DNA of 64,000 nt from SKVR01 sp046291875. GTDB taxonomy: Bacteria > Bacteroidota > Bacteroidia > Bacteroidales > UBA7960. The stretch lies in NCBI GenBank assembly GCA_046291875.1, contig JBKBSF010000017.1:1-64000 (forward strand), read 5' to 3'. The notes under the pieces are model-generated. The model worked only from the letters and a program-made list of their open reading frames with translations, ran no database searches and had not been told where the DNA came from. The translations under genes were made by a program, and so were the position numbers. This document shows positions 34,801 through 44,348 of the stretch, piece after piece (position 1 is the stretch's first letter; each line of letters opens with the position of its first letter).

Positions 34801-37800
34801 TCAAAACTATACTACCATTTCCAACCTGGTGAATGCACCTGTAAATACCAACCGGGAAACCGGTGGCCTACAACCTGCTGTAGGTACTTTCAATATCAAT
34901 GAAGCGGAGAACGTTTTCAATATGAGCGGCGGCACCATGCGCATTTTCGATGTGTGTGGTACAAACAGTGATCAACAACTGGCGGTTGAGATCAATTCTT
35001 CCTCCAACAACATCAATGTTAGCGGTGGTACCATCGAAATACGCCCCATGACAGGCACAGGAACAGATGCAGGTGAATATCGTATACACACCACCGCACC
35101 CTTTGGCAATTTCACCGTAAACCGGCACAGTGGCACGGCACAGGTAGTGCTGCGCAATCATCCTCTGAGGCTGCTGGGCAACCTGCGCATAGAGTCCGGG
35201 GTGTTTAATGCCAACAACCTGGATGTAACCTTAGGAGGGAATTTTCTTGCTGCTGCAGGTACCTCCTACACCCCTGGAAACAATTGGACTATCTTCAACG
35301 GACAAGGCAATCAGACAGCAACCCTTAATACTGCCAATGCTTTTGCATTTCGCAAATTGAGGATGGAAAAACCTGCCAACCGTTCTCTTACCTTTGCCGG
35401 TTCGCAAAGCCAGGTGCAGATAACAGACTCTTTGATCATACACACCGGAAGATTCAACGATGGGAGCAAAACCATTACGTTGATTTCATCTGCAAGCAAC
35501 ATTACCACCGGGGTCTACAACAGTGGCACCCATCTTGGCAATGGCAAAATTGTGCTGGCCGGTAATGCGCAAATGGTCATTGACGGCGATGGCAGCGGTA
35601 TTTTCCGAAACCTGGAGCTGAACAACAGCCACATCTCTGCTGCACCGGTTCGCCTTACAGCCGCCACCACCATCACTGGCACCCTTACCTTTGCCAACGA
35701 CAAGCTACTCAACCTGCAAAGCCACAACCTGCGCTTTACCTCAACAGCCACCGTAAGTGGCCATGGCCCCAACCGGTATGCCATCACTTCCGGCGAGGCA
35801 GGGAATGGCGGAATCACCCGCGAATATTCCGAAGGCAGCAAATCCTTTACCTTCCCGCTGGGAGGTAACTCCACACGCAGGTCTGATCCGGCCTATACCC
35901 CGACCACGCTCACCATCAACGGCAGTGCAGAAACCTACGGCAGTATTACAGTGGTACCGGTAGGGTATGAGCATCCTGCCACCACCATAAAGGGCCGTTC
36001 TCTTACTTACTTCTGGAGGGTGAAGTCGCAAGGCTTCCAACTGGGAAGTGCCACCCTTAGCCACCGCTACCATTACCAGCAAGGCGATGTGGTAACCGGG
36101 GCAGATATCACTGAAGACCAATATGTGGCCGCCCGCTTCCTGATGGAAACCACCTCATGGAGCAATGGGCAGGCCAGCGACGTGGACCATACTAATAACA
36201 TCATTGGTACTACAGCAAATTTCCTTCACCAGGTAGATTATATTGATGGTGACTATACTGCAGGCGACAACACCTCTGATCCCTTTGGCCAGCCGGAGGT
36301 ATTTTACAGTCGCAGTTCAGGACTTTGGGGTACTGTTACTAACTGGTCTACAACCGGGCATACGGGGGGCCAGGCGACAAGAGTACCCGGTGCAGGGGAT
36401 ATTGTGGTGATTGGGAATAATGATTCGATCTGGCTGGCTACAGAACCTGCGCTACCCCATTATAATACCAATCCAAATAATTCGTTTTATCAACTGAATA
36501 AAGCACCTGTGTCAGCGGCAATCTTAAAGATTGAGGCCGGGTCTGTATTGGATTTGCAAAATAATCCCGCGAGCAGTTTCGGTATGGTTGTTAATCATGT
36601 GAATGGAAACGGAAAATTGCGATTGACAACAAGGCACGCTACAAATTTTGACAGCCCTCATTCTTTTACCTTTCCGCACGGAGATTATTCTGACTTCAAC
36701 AGTAACTTTGGTTTCGTTGAATTTTATACTATTAATCCACAATCAGGGACTATATTTATTCTACCGACCAATGCCGATACTTACGGTAATGTAATTTTAT
36801 CTCCATGGGGTGGCTCCAATATCATCTTTCCCAACATCAGCATGGTTGACATCCTGGGCGATTTGATCACCCGCGGGCAGACCTGGGAATCATGGTTGGC
36901 CATGTCCTGGCATGTCAATTATGGTCCTGTAGTGCCCAAAATGGTTTCGGTAAAAGGAAACCTGCATATTCAGGGTGGATCTTTTGTTTTTATTGGTAAT
37001 GGCGCAACACCCCAAACCATAATTGTAGATGGCGATGTGATTGTAAACCCGGGTGCAGGTATTGATGTTTATGCCGATGGCAGTAATCCTTCATTTGCCA
37101 ATTTTATGCACATTGGAGGCAGTCTGATTAATAATTCTGATAATTCCTTGCCTGCGGCGTGGGGAGGGCATGCCGGCTCCAACGCCCGCTTTTTTGTGGA
37201 CAACAACCGGCGCATTGAACTGACATTTTTTGGAAAGGGAACCTCTTCTTTGACCCACGATCCGGCTTTAAGTGCAAATCCATCAACACGTCTGGATCGG
37301 GTAACCATCAACAAAGGTACTTCACAGGCCGACTCGCTGATCATTGATATTGGGGGTAGTCTGGTAACTCACACCAACGACTGGCTCACCCTGCAAAACG
37401 GCACCCTGGTGTACCGGCGCAACAATACCAGCCAGCATTTTACCCTCACCACCAACAGCCCTTTTACCATTCCCGAAACCGCAGGGTTGTTGATCGACTA
37501 CACGGGCACTCAGAATGTGCTTATTGGCAATGCTGCCAATGACAATAACGATTTGTTTCTTGATGGAAAACTGACAATCAGATCGGGCAATGTGTTTGTG
37601 GGGCCCACCAATGCTCCCAACAATAACAACGACATTGTGTATTCGGGCGGAGGTAACTCTACCCTCGACATCCGCGGGGGCAACCTTACCGTAAACGGAC
37701 AAATCCGACGCAGTACATCCACCACCACCGGGGTGCTTAAGTATTACCAGAGTGGCGGAGAGGTGACCATCAACGGGCGCAATGCCAACCTCACCCGCGC

Positions 37801-40800
37801 CAAGCTGGAGGTGGTAAACAACGGCAGTGTCTTCAATATGTCGGGAGGTATACTTACCATTGTAAGAGGCGGGGGTGTAAACTTCGGAGATCTTTACATA
37901 AGACCAGAAAATGGTAGTGTTACAGGAGGATTGATCAGGTTTGTGCATGGTTTCAATGCTGCGCAAGTATACAGATTAGATGCTTCTATTGCGTTGCACG
38001 ATCTCACCATACAGGGTTCAGCATCGCATGAAGCCAGGGTATTGCTCATGATAAATCCTTTACAATTAAGGGGTAGTTTAAACCTCATCAACCCCAGAAG
38101 CGTGCTCGATGTACATCCGCAAAACAATATACCCGTTTGGATCCAGGGTGATTTTGTGAATAACGGAACCTACCTGCATCACAGCAACACAACGAGATTT
38201 CATGGGAACACACAGGAAATACAGGGGAGCTCCAATACTACTTTCCATAACCTGGTGGTAGATGCATCCAATAGCCTCATTATTAATCGCAATCTTCAGG
38301 TTAATGGAAACCTTGAGATTGTTCGCGGTTCTTTTGCATTGAGCCAGTATTGGCTTGAGCTAAGGGGAAACCTGGTAAATAACGGAAGCTATACCGATGA
38401 GGGCAACGGAATTTTGCTGAAAGGTACCAACCCTCAGTTCATTAGTGGTACCGGAAACTTTGGCTCTCTGGTACTTGAAAACAGCCAGGGTGCACGACTG
38501 ATGAACAGTATTACCCTAAGCCGCAATCTGGAGTTGCGCAATGGTGTTTTCAACCTGGGTAGCCATCAACTCGGCCTTTCATACAGCAGTAATATTCTGG
38601 GAGCTCCATTTTCTTCTCAAAAAATGATTGCTACCGATGGGGTAATAAGCAGTGGCGGAGTGCTGAAATTCTTCCCTCAATACAATGGGTCAGAGCAGGT
38701 ATTTGTTTTTCCTTTGGGAACAGGTAATAAGTATACTCCGGTGGAATTCCGGTGGACACAAAACAACCAGGCGGGTTCTTTAAGAATTAATAATGTTAAT
38801 GCGCATCATCCGGGAGTATTGGATCCCAATCGTGTGCTTCGTTATTACTGGGAAGTAGAAAGGTATGCCCTTGCCGGAATACATGGAAGCCTGCGCTACT
38901 TTTACAGAGAAGAGGATGTTCGGGGTGACGAACAGGCCTATCATGCCGTTCGAACCCTGGGTATGGATACCTGGAGTAAGTTCGGGCCCGAGCTTGTGGA
39001 TGAGGTAAACAATGTTATTACGTTTAATTTCAGTAATTTCAGCGATCTTACCGGTGAATATACTGCCGGTGAGGAGGATGCTTTTCCTGATAATATACCT
39101 CGTTTCCGATCGGTAAAAAATGGCAACTGGTCTGATCACACCACCTGGCAGCAGGTGTCGGGAGATCCCTATGTTCTTGCAGGTGGACCCAATGGATTTA
39201 TAGTGGATGTATTAGAGAATCATACGGTTACCCTTGATCAAAACTATGCTTCAGCCTATCGGACGGATATTGCAGGTACCCTTCGGTATGTGTCAGGCTT
39301 TTTCGGACACAACATGGGCCTTGTAACAGGCTCGGGAACGCTGTATATGGAGGGTGGGCTAATGCCCGCAGGTAGGTATACCTCTTTTCTGGATTGCAGC
39401 AATGGGGGCACCTTGGAATATGGAGGATCGGGCAGTTACCAGATCATTGCCGATCTGTTCAGTAAAATTCCCCGTATCTATTTTACCGGAACAGGAAACC
39501 GAATCTTACCTTCGAAAGATCTTGCGGTTTGCCATCGGATGCTGATCAATGGGCCGGATGTAGACAATAGTCTGCACAACAGATCCCTTAGCATTCTCGG
39601 AGAGTTGCACCGACAGCAAGGTGTCTTCAAAGCCGGAACGGGTGCATCTGCAAGAGTAATTATGGAAGGGAGTCAAAAGCAGTCTCTGGGCGGTGCACTG
39701 GGTCAGTTTACCGGTAACAGTGCATTCCATCATTTTGAGATCAGAAATGCTGCCGGGCTTGACATTCTGCCGGGGGGTCAGGTAGAGATAATGGGTACAC
39801 TCTACCTAACACAAGGAAATATTTTTACCCAGTCGGCCCTTGATCTTACTCTTACTAATGTCTTTGATAATTGTGTGTCTCCCTCCGGAGGTTCCATCCA
39901 GTCTTATGTGGAGGGTCCTCTGAGCCGAACTATGCAAACGGGTGGCGACTTTAGGTTTCCCATAGGCAAGCAGGGTGTGCTGGGTAACAAGGTAAGGGTA
40001 ATACAGCCTCAGAACAGTGGTGTTTGGACTGCAGAGTACTTTCAGCCCAATGATAGCTATAGCAGTTATAACTTTCCTCTTGTATATGTTAATTCGCAGG
40101 AGTTCTGGGAGCTTAAGGCCAATGGATCGGCTTCTATAGCGGTAGGTTGGGACCATGCAAGCGATCTTACTCCTTTAATGACCGAAGGCGGAATCAATGA
40201 TCTCAGATTGGCCGAATATGTTTCAGAAGTATGGTCCGAGAGAGATTCCAAAGGTCAGGGTGGCGATCAATCAGGATGGGTGATAAGCGCCGACAGAATA
40301 CATGTTCCGGTGTCGGGCCGTTTCACCACAGCCAGTGTAAGCAGTGTAAAACCCAGGGCACGTATGATGCCGGGTGCTGCCATTTGCGGCAATCAGGGTA
40401 TACCGGTTGAGTTTATCGGATCAGGAATGAACCTGAATTACAAATTGGTTTATTCCCGCAATGGTATCAAACAGGAAGCAATTATCAACTCTTTGCCTTT
40501 TGCCATACCCACCGATAATAGCAATGCTACCTATCAATTGGAGGAATTTGTTTTCAATTATCCTTTGGCTCCTGTAACAGGTGTCGTTGACAAAAGTATT
40601 GTCCAGAGCTGGCAGAACCCTACTCAGGCGCTGGCGGGTTCAGATCAGTCGCATTGTGGTGCACATTCGGCTGTAATGGCTGCAAATCAGCCTACTGTTG
40701 GTGTTGGTTTATGGTCAGTGGTTCAGGGTAATGGAGGGAGTTTTAGTAATACCAATTATCATAATACAACCTTTAATGGTATTAATGGAAATACCTACAC

Positions 40801-42907
40801 CTTGCAATGGACCATCAGCAACGGTGGTTGTATATCTCAGGATTTGGTAGATATTTCATTTCCTTTATTGCCTGAACCACCCACTGCCTTCTCCATCTTT
40901 CAAGAGGAGGTTTGCCAGGGTATGGAGCAAGTTGCTTATGGTGTGGGGCATATTCCTGCTGTAGGTTATCACTGGAGTTACACGGGCAGCGGTGCTTCTT
41001 TTGGCGGTTCTGGTAGCCAGGTAGAGGTTCATTTCGCTGACGGAGCAACCAGTGGGCAAATACAGGTTTATACCTCCAATGGTTGCGGAAACAGTCCTGT
41101 TTTAAGCAAACCGGTAGCAGTGTTTTCCAAACCTGAAATTTCCCTCTCAACGCAATTGGCAACTCCGGCCAACATGGCCTGCCCTGGTCAGTCAATAACC
41201 TTCAGTCCTCAGGGTATACCCGGTGGTTTTACAGTATTTTCAACGGACTTCCTTGTAAATGGAACTTTGGCTGCCAGTGGTAGTGCAAATAGTTTTACAA
41301 CCAGTACTCTGAATGATGGCGATATAGTGTCAGCGATTTATACCACCAATGGTGGTTGTATAACTCCGGCTGTAAATACATTAGAAATGGCCATTGGCCA
41401 AGGCTACTGGACCGGCCGCAACAGCAATTTATGGAGTGAGTCGACCAATTGGGCCTGCGGTGTAGTACCTGTGGCAACTACCGATGCTGTTATACACCCT
41501 GCAGCTCATAATAAGCAGGCATCTATCAGTCCGGGACAGGTTTTCGATGCACGTAATATTGTGGTGCATCCTGGGAATACATTGCGTATTGACAATGCAA
41601 CCCTGAATGTGTATGGAAATTTCAGCCTGGATGGGTCTTTGATCGGAACTGGCAATACCCTTAATTTTACGGGTAGTGCTAATCAGGTAATTGAAGGTAC
41701 GGGAGATATTTCAATGCAAAACCTAAGCCTTAATAAGACGGATGGTGTACTTACTCTTCAATCGCCGGTGCATGTCAATGGTACATTGGGAATGCACCAG
41801 GGGGTGTTGCAAAGTCAAACCTCTACTATGCTTACCCTTGGCAACAACGCCACAGTGCAGGGCGATAATACAGCATCTTTTGTCAGTGGCCCCATGCGCA
41901 AGGTGGGCAATACCGATTTTGTATTCCCCACCGGAAAGAGCGGCAGACGCGGAAGGATAGGTGTATCCGGCATTTCTGCCAGCAAGTCTGAAATCATATT
42001 CCAGGCAGAGTATTTTACCGGTCATGCAAACCATGTCGATGTGTATAATCTGGATGAAGGCTTACTACTGATCAGCCAGCAGGAGTATTGGGAGCTGAGC
42101 AACCCCACCTCCAACGAAAATCTCAGCGCACATGTAACGCTCCATTGGGATGATGCAGGTTTCAGCGGTATTTCCAATCCTGAGGCAGTGCGTGTGGTGC
42201 AGTTCAGAGATGGGCAATGGAAAAACCATGGCCCGGCACCAGACGATAACCCACACGATGATTTTGTTACCACATCAACGCCGTTTAATACGTGGGGGCA
42301 GATCACCTTTGGATCAAAATCGGGCGACAATCCTTTCCCCATTGAGTTGCTTTACTTTACTGCTTCGGCAGCCAGCCAGTCGGTGGATCTGAGGTGGGCA
42401 ACAGCCAGCGAGATCAACAACGATTTCTTTACCCTGGAGCGAAGCTCCTGCGGCAGGGTGTTCGAGCCCATTGGCTTTGTAAGCAGCAAGGCACCCAACG
42501 GATACAGCACCCAAACCCTGTTGTATCAGTGGCATGATGACCAGCCCCTTTCAGGAGTGTCGTACTACAGGCTCAAGCAAACCGACTTCGATGGTACCTT
42601 CGACTATAGCCCCATTGTTGCAGTGCGCATAACGGAGCAGAGGCAGAATGCTCTGCGGCTCTATCCCAACCCCAGCCGGGGCGATGCGTTCAATGTGCTG
42701 CTGCAAACAGAACACAGCTACCAGCGGGTAGGTATCGTTGTAACCGACACCTACGGAAAGCAGGTTTGGAGCGGGCAGGAATATACAGATGAAAACGGGG
42801 TGCTCCTCACAAAGGTACAACCCGGAGCAGTGCTGCAACCCGGAGTGTATGTGGTAAGCCTGTCGGCAGAAGGATTCCGCCTGTCGCAGCGAATGGTTGT
42901 AAGGTGA
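31880..42907 (+). CDS. Giant repeat-built surface protein with T9SS sorting domain (3675 aa)
   Basis: A hydrophobic signal segment (about residues 62-78, FFVLFLMTSFITVASQ) follows a long basic N-region; a start at Met42 (32003) would give a more usual signal peptide. Five short aromatic modules of the form G-x-W-x-x-x-x-x-W occur near residues 108, 509, 1483, 2417 and 3185. Five FP-x-G segments occur at about 382, 1325, 2277, 2693 and 3349, each followed by a YW-E/R-V/L stretch. Between them lie Asn/Gly/Thr-rich strands like a right-handed beta-helix (for example NMSGGT and GNLTVNG). Ig/PKD-like segments lie around 2870-3170. The C-terminus is a type A T9SS sorting domain (LRLYPNPSRGD to SQRMVVR). 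Likely an adhesin or matrix protein. Confidence 0.85.
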   Translation: MFLRIQENIHIMKQTYFFVKLAQGTKTSLNKSFTGMPVVEKMYQHSIKRPDIDIFKWQSLSRVCFFVLFLMTSFITVASQNGQVQAFNDTPEKDKAVYHYRTSQGGNWDAVNRWQILDPNTGNWRTPTTTEGYPGQNPGTGTVTIQNNHNITLNVSPQHAIENLEFNSGGTSTTLSFQAENSLIILNDLVINTNTSNNRNRSVDIGNGTLTVSDVYVYSDGGTDSRDSFILINNGTLNVSGNVTMNSTGARTYIRFTGNGTLNVGGTITGGNITSNNGGHNTNGPASGTVNYNHAGDQQVGNYNYYNLAISGGGRKSLQGNTTVSNQLLLNGGLLTLGIHNLTLANNASNAITGSFGASNMIETNAEGVLIRNAAAAKPILFPIGSEGFYAPASIISTNTNTGNIRIRTEKFTELGPQYLSRYWEVVTSANIRPVSVSFTYGAGEIPQAPTQVLVRPQGQDWQNPSSGSFSFATHSFTVNGSNQITTTASRWTAGPEPGTFFSHKSGSWNDPTTWTFDPSGTTQTSTGIPGKDAAVVVLPGRTVNLTADVVSQGLDITIREGATLDLMTARFTQTLVRLNGQGTLRLASTHYPSVGENLFVTAAGGTTEYYNSSSFELPLSQTTYNNLRINLQSGVVATQKHNLTLNGNLHVQNGTFRINDGTNARRSLEVLGNVQVETNGLIAVGTGQTNTTTTNPSNGGTTGTPPFIAYYDNHSHRVVIHGDFINHGTVRFTNQTHPVYNAFPTNGFATVYFRGHTNNVLHCQGQTDFYNLVLDKGEDQTYQLVVHSSHYHHFRLFGANTASGYGGGANPNLRKALWIRNGSLVLRGSTIIPSLTESNESSGTPNGDFYIPANGALILDGSEVIVLTTADDYREVNLAYGVSAPNNAAMGILPSGGIQSFSIYGLLRVNNGYLSTRESGGLIQWSVAAGQVEIHGGTVDTKQFRTAGTSGGLTSFTQTGGVFELRGRFQRTPQNYTTISNLVNAPVNTNRETGGLQPAVGTFNINEAENVFNMSGGTMRIFDVCGTNSDQQLAVEINSSSNNINVSGGTIEIRPMTGTGTDAGEYRIHTTAPFGNFTVNRHSGTAQVVLRNHPLRLLGNLRIESGVFNANNLDVTLGGNFLAAAGTSYTPGNNWTIFNGQGNQTATLNTANAFAFRKLRMEKPANRSLTFAGSQSQVQITDSLIIHTGRFNDGSKTITLISSASNITTGVYNSGTHLGNGKIVLAGNAQMVIDGDGSGIFRNLELNNSHISAAPVRLTAATTITGTLTFANDKLLNLQSHNLRFTSTATVSGHGPNRYAITSGEAGNGGITREYSEGSKSFTFPLGGNSTRRSDPAYTPTTLTINGSAETYGSITVVPVGYEHPATTIKGRSLTYFWRVKSQGFQLGSATLSHRYHYQQGDVVTGADITEDQYVAARFLMETTSWSNGQASDVDHTNNIIGTTANFLHQVDYIDGDYTAGDNTSDPFGQPEVFYSRSSGLWGTVTNWSTTGHTGGQATRVPGAGDIVVIGNNDSIWLATEPALPHYNTNPNNSFYQLNKAPVSAAILKIEAGSVLDLQNNPASSFGMVVNHVNGNGKLRLTTRHATNFDSPHSFTFPHGDYSDFNSNFGFVEFYTINPQSGTIFILPTNADTYGNVILSPWGGSNIIFPNISMVDILGDLITRGQTWESWLAMSWHVNYGPVVPKMVSVKGNLHIQGGSFVFIGNGATPQTIIVDGDVIVNPGAGIDVYADGSNPSFANFMHIGGSLINNSDNSLPAAWGGHAGSNARFFVDNNRRIELTFFGKGTSSLTHDPALSANPSTRLDRVTINKGTSQADSLIIDIGGSLVTHTNDWLTLQNGTLVYRRNNTSQHFTLTTNSPFTIPETAGLLIDYTGTQNVLIGNAANDNNDLFLDGKLTIRSGNVFVGPTNAPNNNNDIVYSGGGNSTLDIRGGNLTVNGQIRRSTSTTTGVLKYYQSGGEVTINGRNANLTRAKLEVVNNGSVFNMSGGILTIVRGGGVNFGDLYIRPENGSVTGGLIRFVHGFNAAQVYRLDASIALHDLTIQGSASHEARVLLMINPLQLRGSLNLINPRSVLDVHPQNNIPVWIQGDFVNNGTYLHHSNTTRFHGNTQEIQGSSNTTFHNLVVDASNSLIINRNLQVNGNLEIVRGSFALSQYWLELRGNLVNNGSYTDEGNGILLKGTNPQFISGTGNFGSLVLENSQGARLMNSITLSRNLELRNGVFNLGSHQLGLSYSSNILGAPFSSQKMIATDGVISSGGVLKFFPQYNGSEQVFVFPLGTGNKYTPVEFRWTQNNQAGSLRINNVNAHHPGVLDPNRVLRYYWEVERYALAGIHGSLRYFYREEDVRGDEQAYHAVRTLGMDTWSKFGPELVDEVNNVITFNFSNFSDLTGEYTAGEEDAFPDNIPRFRSVKNGNWSDHTTWQQVSGDPYVLAGGPNGFIVDVLENHTVTLDQNYASAYRTDIAGTLRYVSGFFGHNMGLVTGSGTLYMEGGLMPAGRYTSFLDCSNGGTLEYGGSGSYQIIADLFSKIPRIYFTGTGNRILPSKDLAVCHRMLINGPDVDNSLHNRSLSILGELHRQQGVFKAGTGASARVIMEGSQKQSLGGALGQFTGNSAFHHFEIRNAAGLDILPGGQVEIMGTLYLTQGNIFTQSALDLTLTNVFDNCVSPSGGSIQSYVEGPLSRTMQTGGDFRFPIGKQGVLGNKVRVIQPQNSGVWTAEYFQPNDSYSSYNFPLVYVNSQEFWELKANGSASIAVGWDHASDLTPLMTEGGINDLRLAEYVSEVWSERDSKGQGGDQSGWVISADRIHVPVSGRFTTASVSSVKPRARMMPGAAICGNQGIPVEFIGSGMNLNYKLVYSRNGIKQEAIINSLPFAIPTDNSNATYQLEEFVFNYPLAPVTGVVDKSIVQSWQNPTQALAGSDQSHCGAHSAVMAANQPTVGVGLWSVVQGNGGSFSNTNYHNTTFNGINGNTYTLQWTISNGGCISQDLVDISFPLLPEPPTAFSIFQEEVCQGMEQVAYGVGHIPAVGYHWSYTGSGASFGGSGSQVEVHFADGATSGQIQVYTSNGCGNSPVLSKPVAVFSKPEISLSTQLATPANMACPGQSITFSPQGIPGGFTVFSTDFLVNGTLAASGSANSFTTSTLNDGDIVSAIYTTNGGCITPAVNTLEMAIGQGYWTGRNSNLWSESTNWACGVVPVATTDAVIHPAAHNKQASISPGQVFDARNIVVHPGNTLRIDNATLNVYGNFSLDGSLIGTGNTLNFTGSANQVIEGTGDISMQNLSLNKTDGVLTLQSPVHVNGTLGMHQGVLQSQTSTMLTLGNNATVQGDNTASFVSGPMRKVGNTDFVFPTGKSGRRGRIGVSGISASKSEIIFQAEYFTGHANHVDVYNLDEGLLLISQQEYWELSNPTSNENLSAHVTLHWDDAGFSGISNPEAVRVVQFRDGQWKNHGPAPDDNPHDDFVTTSTPFNTWGQITFGSKSGDNPFPIELLYFTASAASQSVDLRWATASEINNDFFTLERSSCGRVFEPIGFVSSKAPNGYSTQTLLYQWHDDQPLSGVSYYRLKQTDFDGTFDYSPIVAVRITEQRQNALRLYPNPSRGDAFNVLLQTEHSYQRVGIVVTDTYGKQVWSGQEYTDENGVLLTKVQPGAVLQPGVYVVSLSAEGFRLSQRMVVR

Positions 42908-42938
42908 TTTTTTGTTTGGGAGAATAAACTTTTAAGGT

Positions 42939-43490
42939 ATGTCAATGGCCGTAATAAAATTTTCGCAGGTTACCACCGGGAACTTTCATCGGGTGTTGCG
43001 GCTCTACATGGAATCTTTTCCTCCCGAAGAACGTCGTGATGAAGCGGGGTTGAAGCAACAACTTACCTGGAGTGCATGCCAGGTAAAGGCCATAGAAAAA
43101 GAGGGGCAATTTGCAGGGCTTTGTATTTTCTGGGAATTCGACGATTTTCTCTTTGTGGAGCACCTGGCCACCGAGCCCAGTCTCAGAGGGCAGGGAATAG
43201 GTGAGGGGGTAATGGATCTGCTGCGCAACCAGGGGGCCAAACCTGTATTGCTGGAAGTAGAACCCCCTGAAAACGAAACCAGCCGCAGGCGCATCGGATT
43301 TTATTTGCGCAATGGTTTCTTTTTGCTGGATAAGGAATACTGGCAGCCCTCTTACGATTTCATAAGACCCGATCTGCCCCTCAACCTCATGTGCACCCAA
43401 AAGGATCCCGGAGAGCTTCGGCTTGACCAGTGGATCGGCATTGTGAAGGAAAAAGTATATGGCAGAGACCGTCCTTTAAAAAGGCAATGA
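42939..43490 (+). CDS. GNAT-family N-acetyltransferase
   Basis: The 183-residue protein has a GNAT fold with the acetyl-CoA-binding loop in EHLATEPSLRGQGIGEGVMDLL (the R/Q-x-x-G-x-G/A motif as RGQGIG), followed by a strand-helix LLEVEPPENETSRRRIGFYLRNGF. Acceptor substrate unknown. It starts 31 bases after the giant gene and may be cotranscribed by readthrough. It lies tail to tail with the Crp/Fnr gene. A second unrelated GNAT protein lies at 57103-57555. Confidence 0.85.
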   Translation: MSMAVIKFSQVTTGNFHRVLRLYMESFPPEERRDEAGLKQQLTWSACQVKAIEKEGQFAGLCIFWEFDDFLFVEHLATEPSLRGQGIGEGVMDLLRNQGAKPVLLEVEPPENETSRRRIGFYLRNGFFLLDKEYWQPSYDFIRPDLPLNLMCTQKDPGELRLDQWIGIVKEKVYGRDRPLKRQ

Positions 43491-43516
43491 GCTCCATAGC
43501 AGGCTCTTACATCTGT

Positions 43517-44179
43517 TTATCCGTTGCGGGCTATAAGCTCCAAGCGCTGAGCATCCAGCAATGAGATCTTTTTTCCGGAAACGGCAATAATTCCCTCTTT
43601 TTGCAGAGATGATAAACAGCCGATTACACTTTCCTTAGAATAGCCCACCGTATGGGCGAGCTCGATGCGCGAGAAAGGCATCTGGAAAGTGTTGCTTTTG
43701 AATACCTTAGACAGCTCCATAAGAATGGTGCAGATGGCTCCATCTGCATTCTTATGACTGATATGTATGAGGTCGTGTACAATTTTGTTGGTCATGAGCG
43801 ACATGAGCTGCACCACATGTACCGCAAACTCACCATTGGTACGGATGATATCTTCAAACACTCCCCGGTCGATCAATCGAACACTGCAATCCTGAATGGC
43901 TACTGCCGAAAAATCAAAACTCTTTTTTACAAACGAACACATCAATCCAATAAATGTGTCGTCGGCAATGATTTTGAATACGCTGCTGCGTTGCTGATTC
44001 TCTACACTGAGTTTGGCCATCCCTTTTTCAAGATATAGGATATGACTGGCCGAAAACCCTTGCTTGATAATGGTTTCGTCTTTCCTGAAGCGCAATTCAC
44101 TGGAATTGGACAGCAACTGTGTATGCTGCTCTGGGCTTAACAACGATTGCCAATGAGGTATGCTGCTTTTGTTTGCCAT
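43517..44179 (-). CDS. Crp/Fnr-family transcriptional regulator
   Basis: The 220-residue protein has a cyclic-nucleotide-binding-type beta roll (about 20-115: LRFRKDETIIKQGFSASHILYLEKG), a long dimerisation helix, and a winged helix-turn-helix (RIELAHTVGYSKESVIGCLSSLQKEGII). No N-terminal Fe-S cysteine cluster is seen, so it is not a classical Fnr. The gene is divergent from the OsmC gene, and the space between them holds a 22-bp palindrome with Crp-type geometry. Autoregulation and control of osmC are reasonable inferences. The signal is unknown. Confidence 0.88.
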   Translation of the reverse strand: MANKSSIPHWQSLLSPEQHTQLLSNSSELRFRKDETIIKQGFSASHILYLEKGMAKLSVENQQRSSVFKIIADDTFIGLMCSFVKKSFDFSAVAIQDCSVRLIDRGVFEDIIRTNGEFAVHVVQLMSLMTNKIVHDLIHISHKNADGAICTILMELSKVFKSNTFQMPFSRIELAHTVGYSKESVIGCLSSLQKEGIIAVSGKKISLLDAQRLELIARNG

Positions 44180-44270
44180 AGTTTGCAGGTGTATGAAAAA
44201 GTGGAAAACTACACTTTATAAAATGAAAAAATGCAGGATGAAAAGCATGAAACTGCACTGGCAGATTTCG

Positions 44271-44292
44271 AGTTGTTAACAAGATAACAACT
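44271..44292. promoter_or_regulatory. Crp/Fnr-type operator candidate
   Basis: AGTTGTTA (44271-44278) and TAACAACT (44285-44292) are perfect inverted repeats with a 6-base spacer, giving the 22-bp geometry of Crp-family sites (TGTTA-N6-TAACA core). It lies between the divergent regulator and osmC genes, 57 bases before the osmC ATG. Confidence 0.6.
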
Positions 44293-44348
44293 AATTTAGC
44301 ATCATCAAAAGTAAAGATAATAATGTTTAACACTTAAAGCAGAATACC

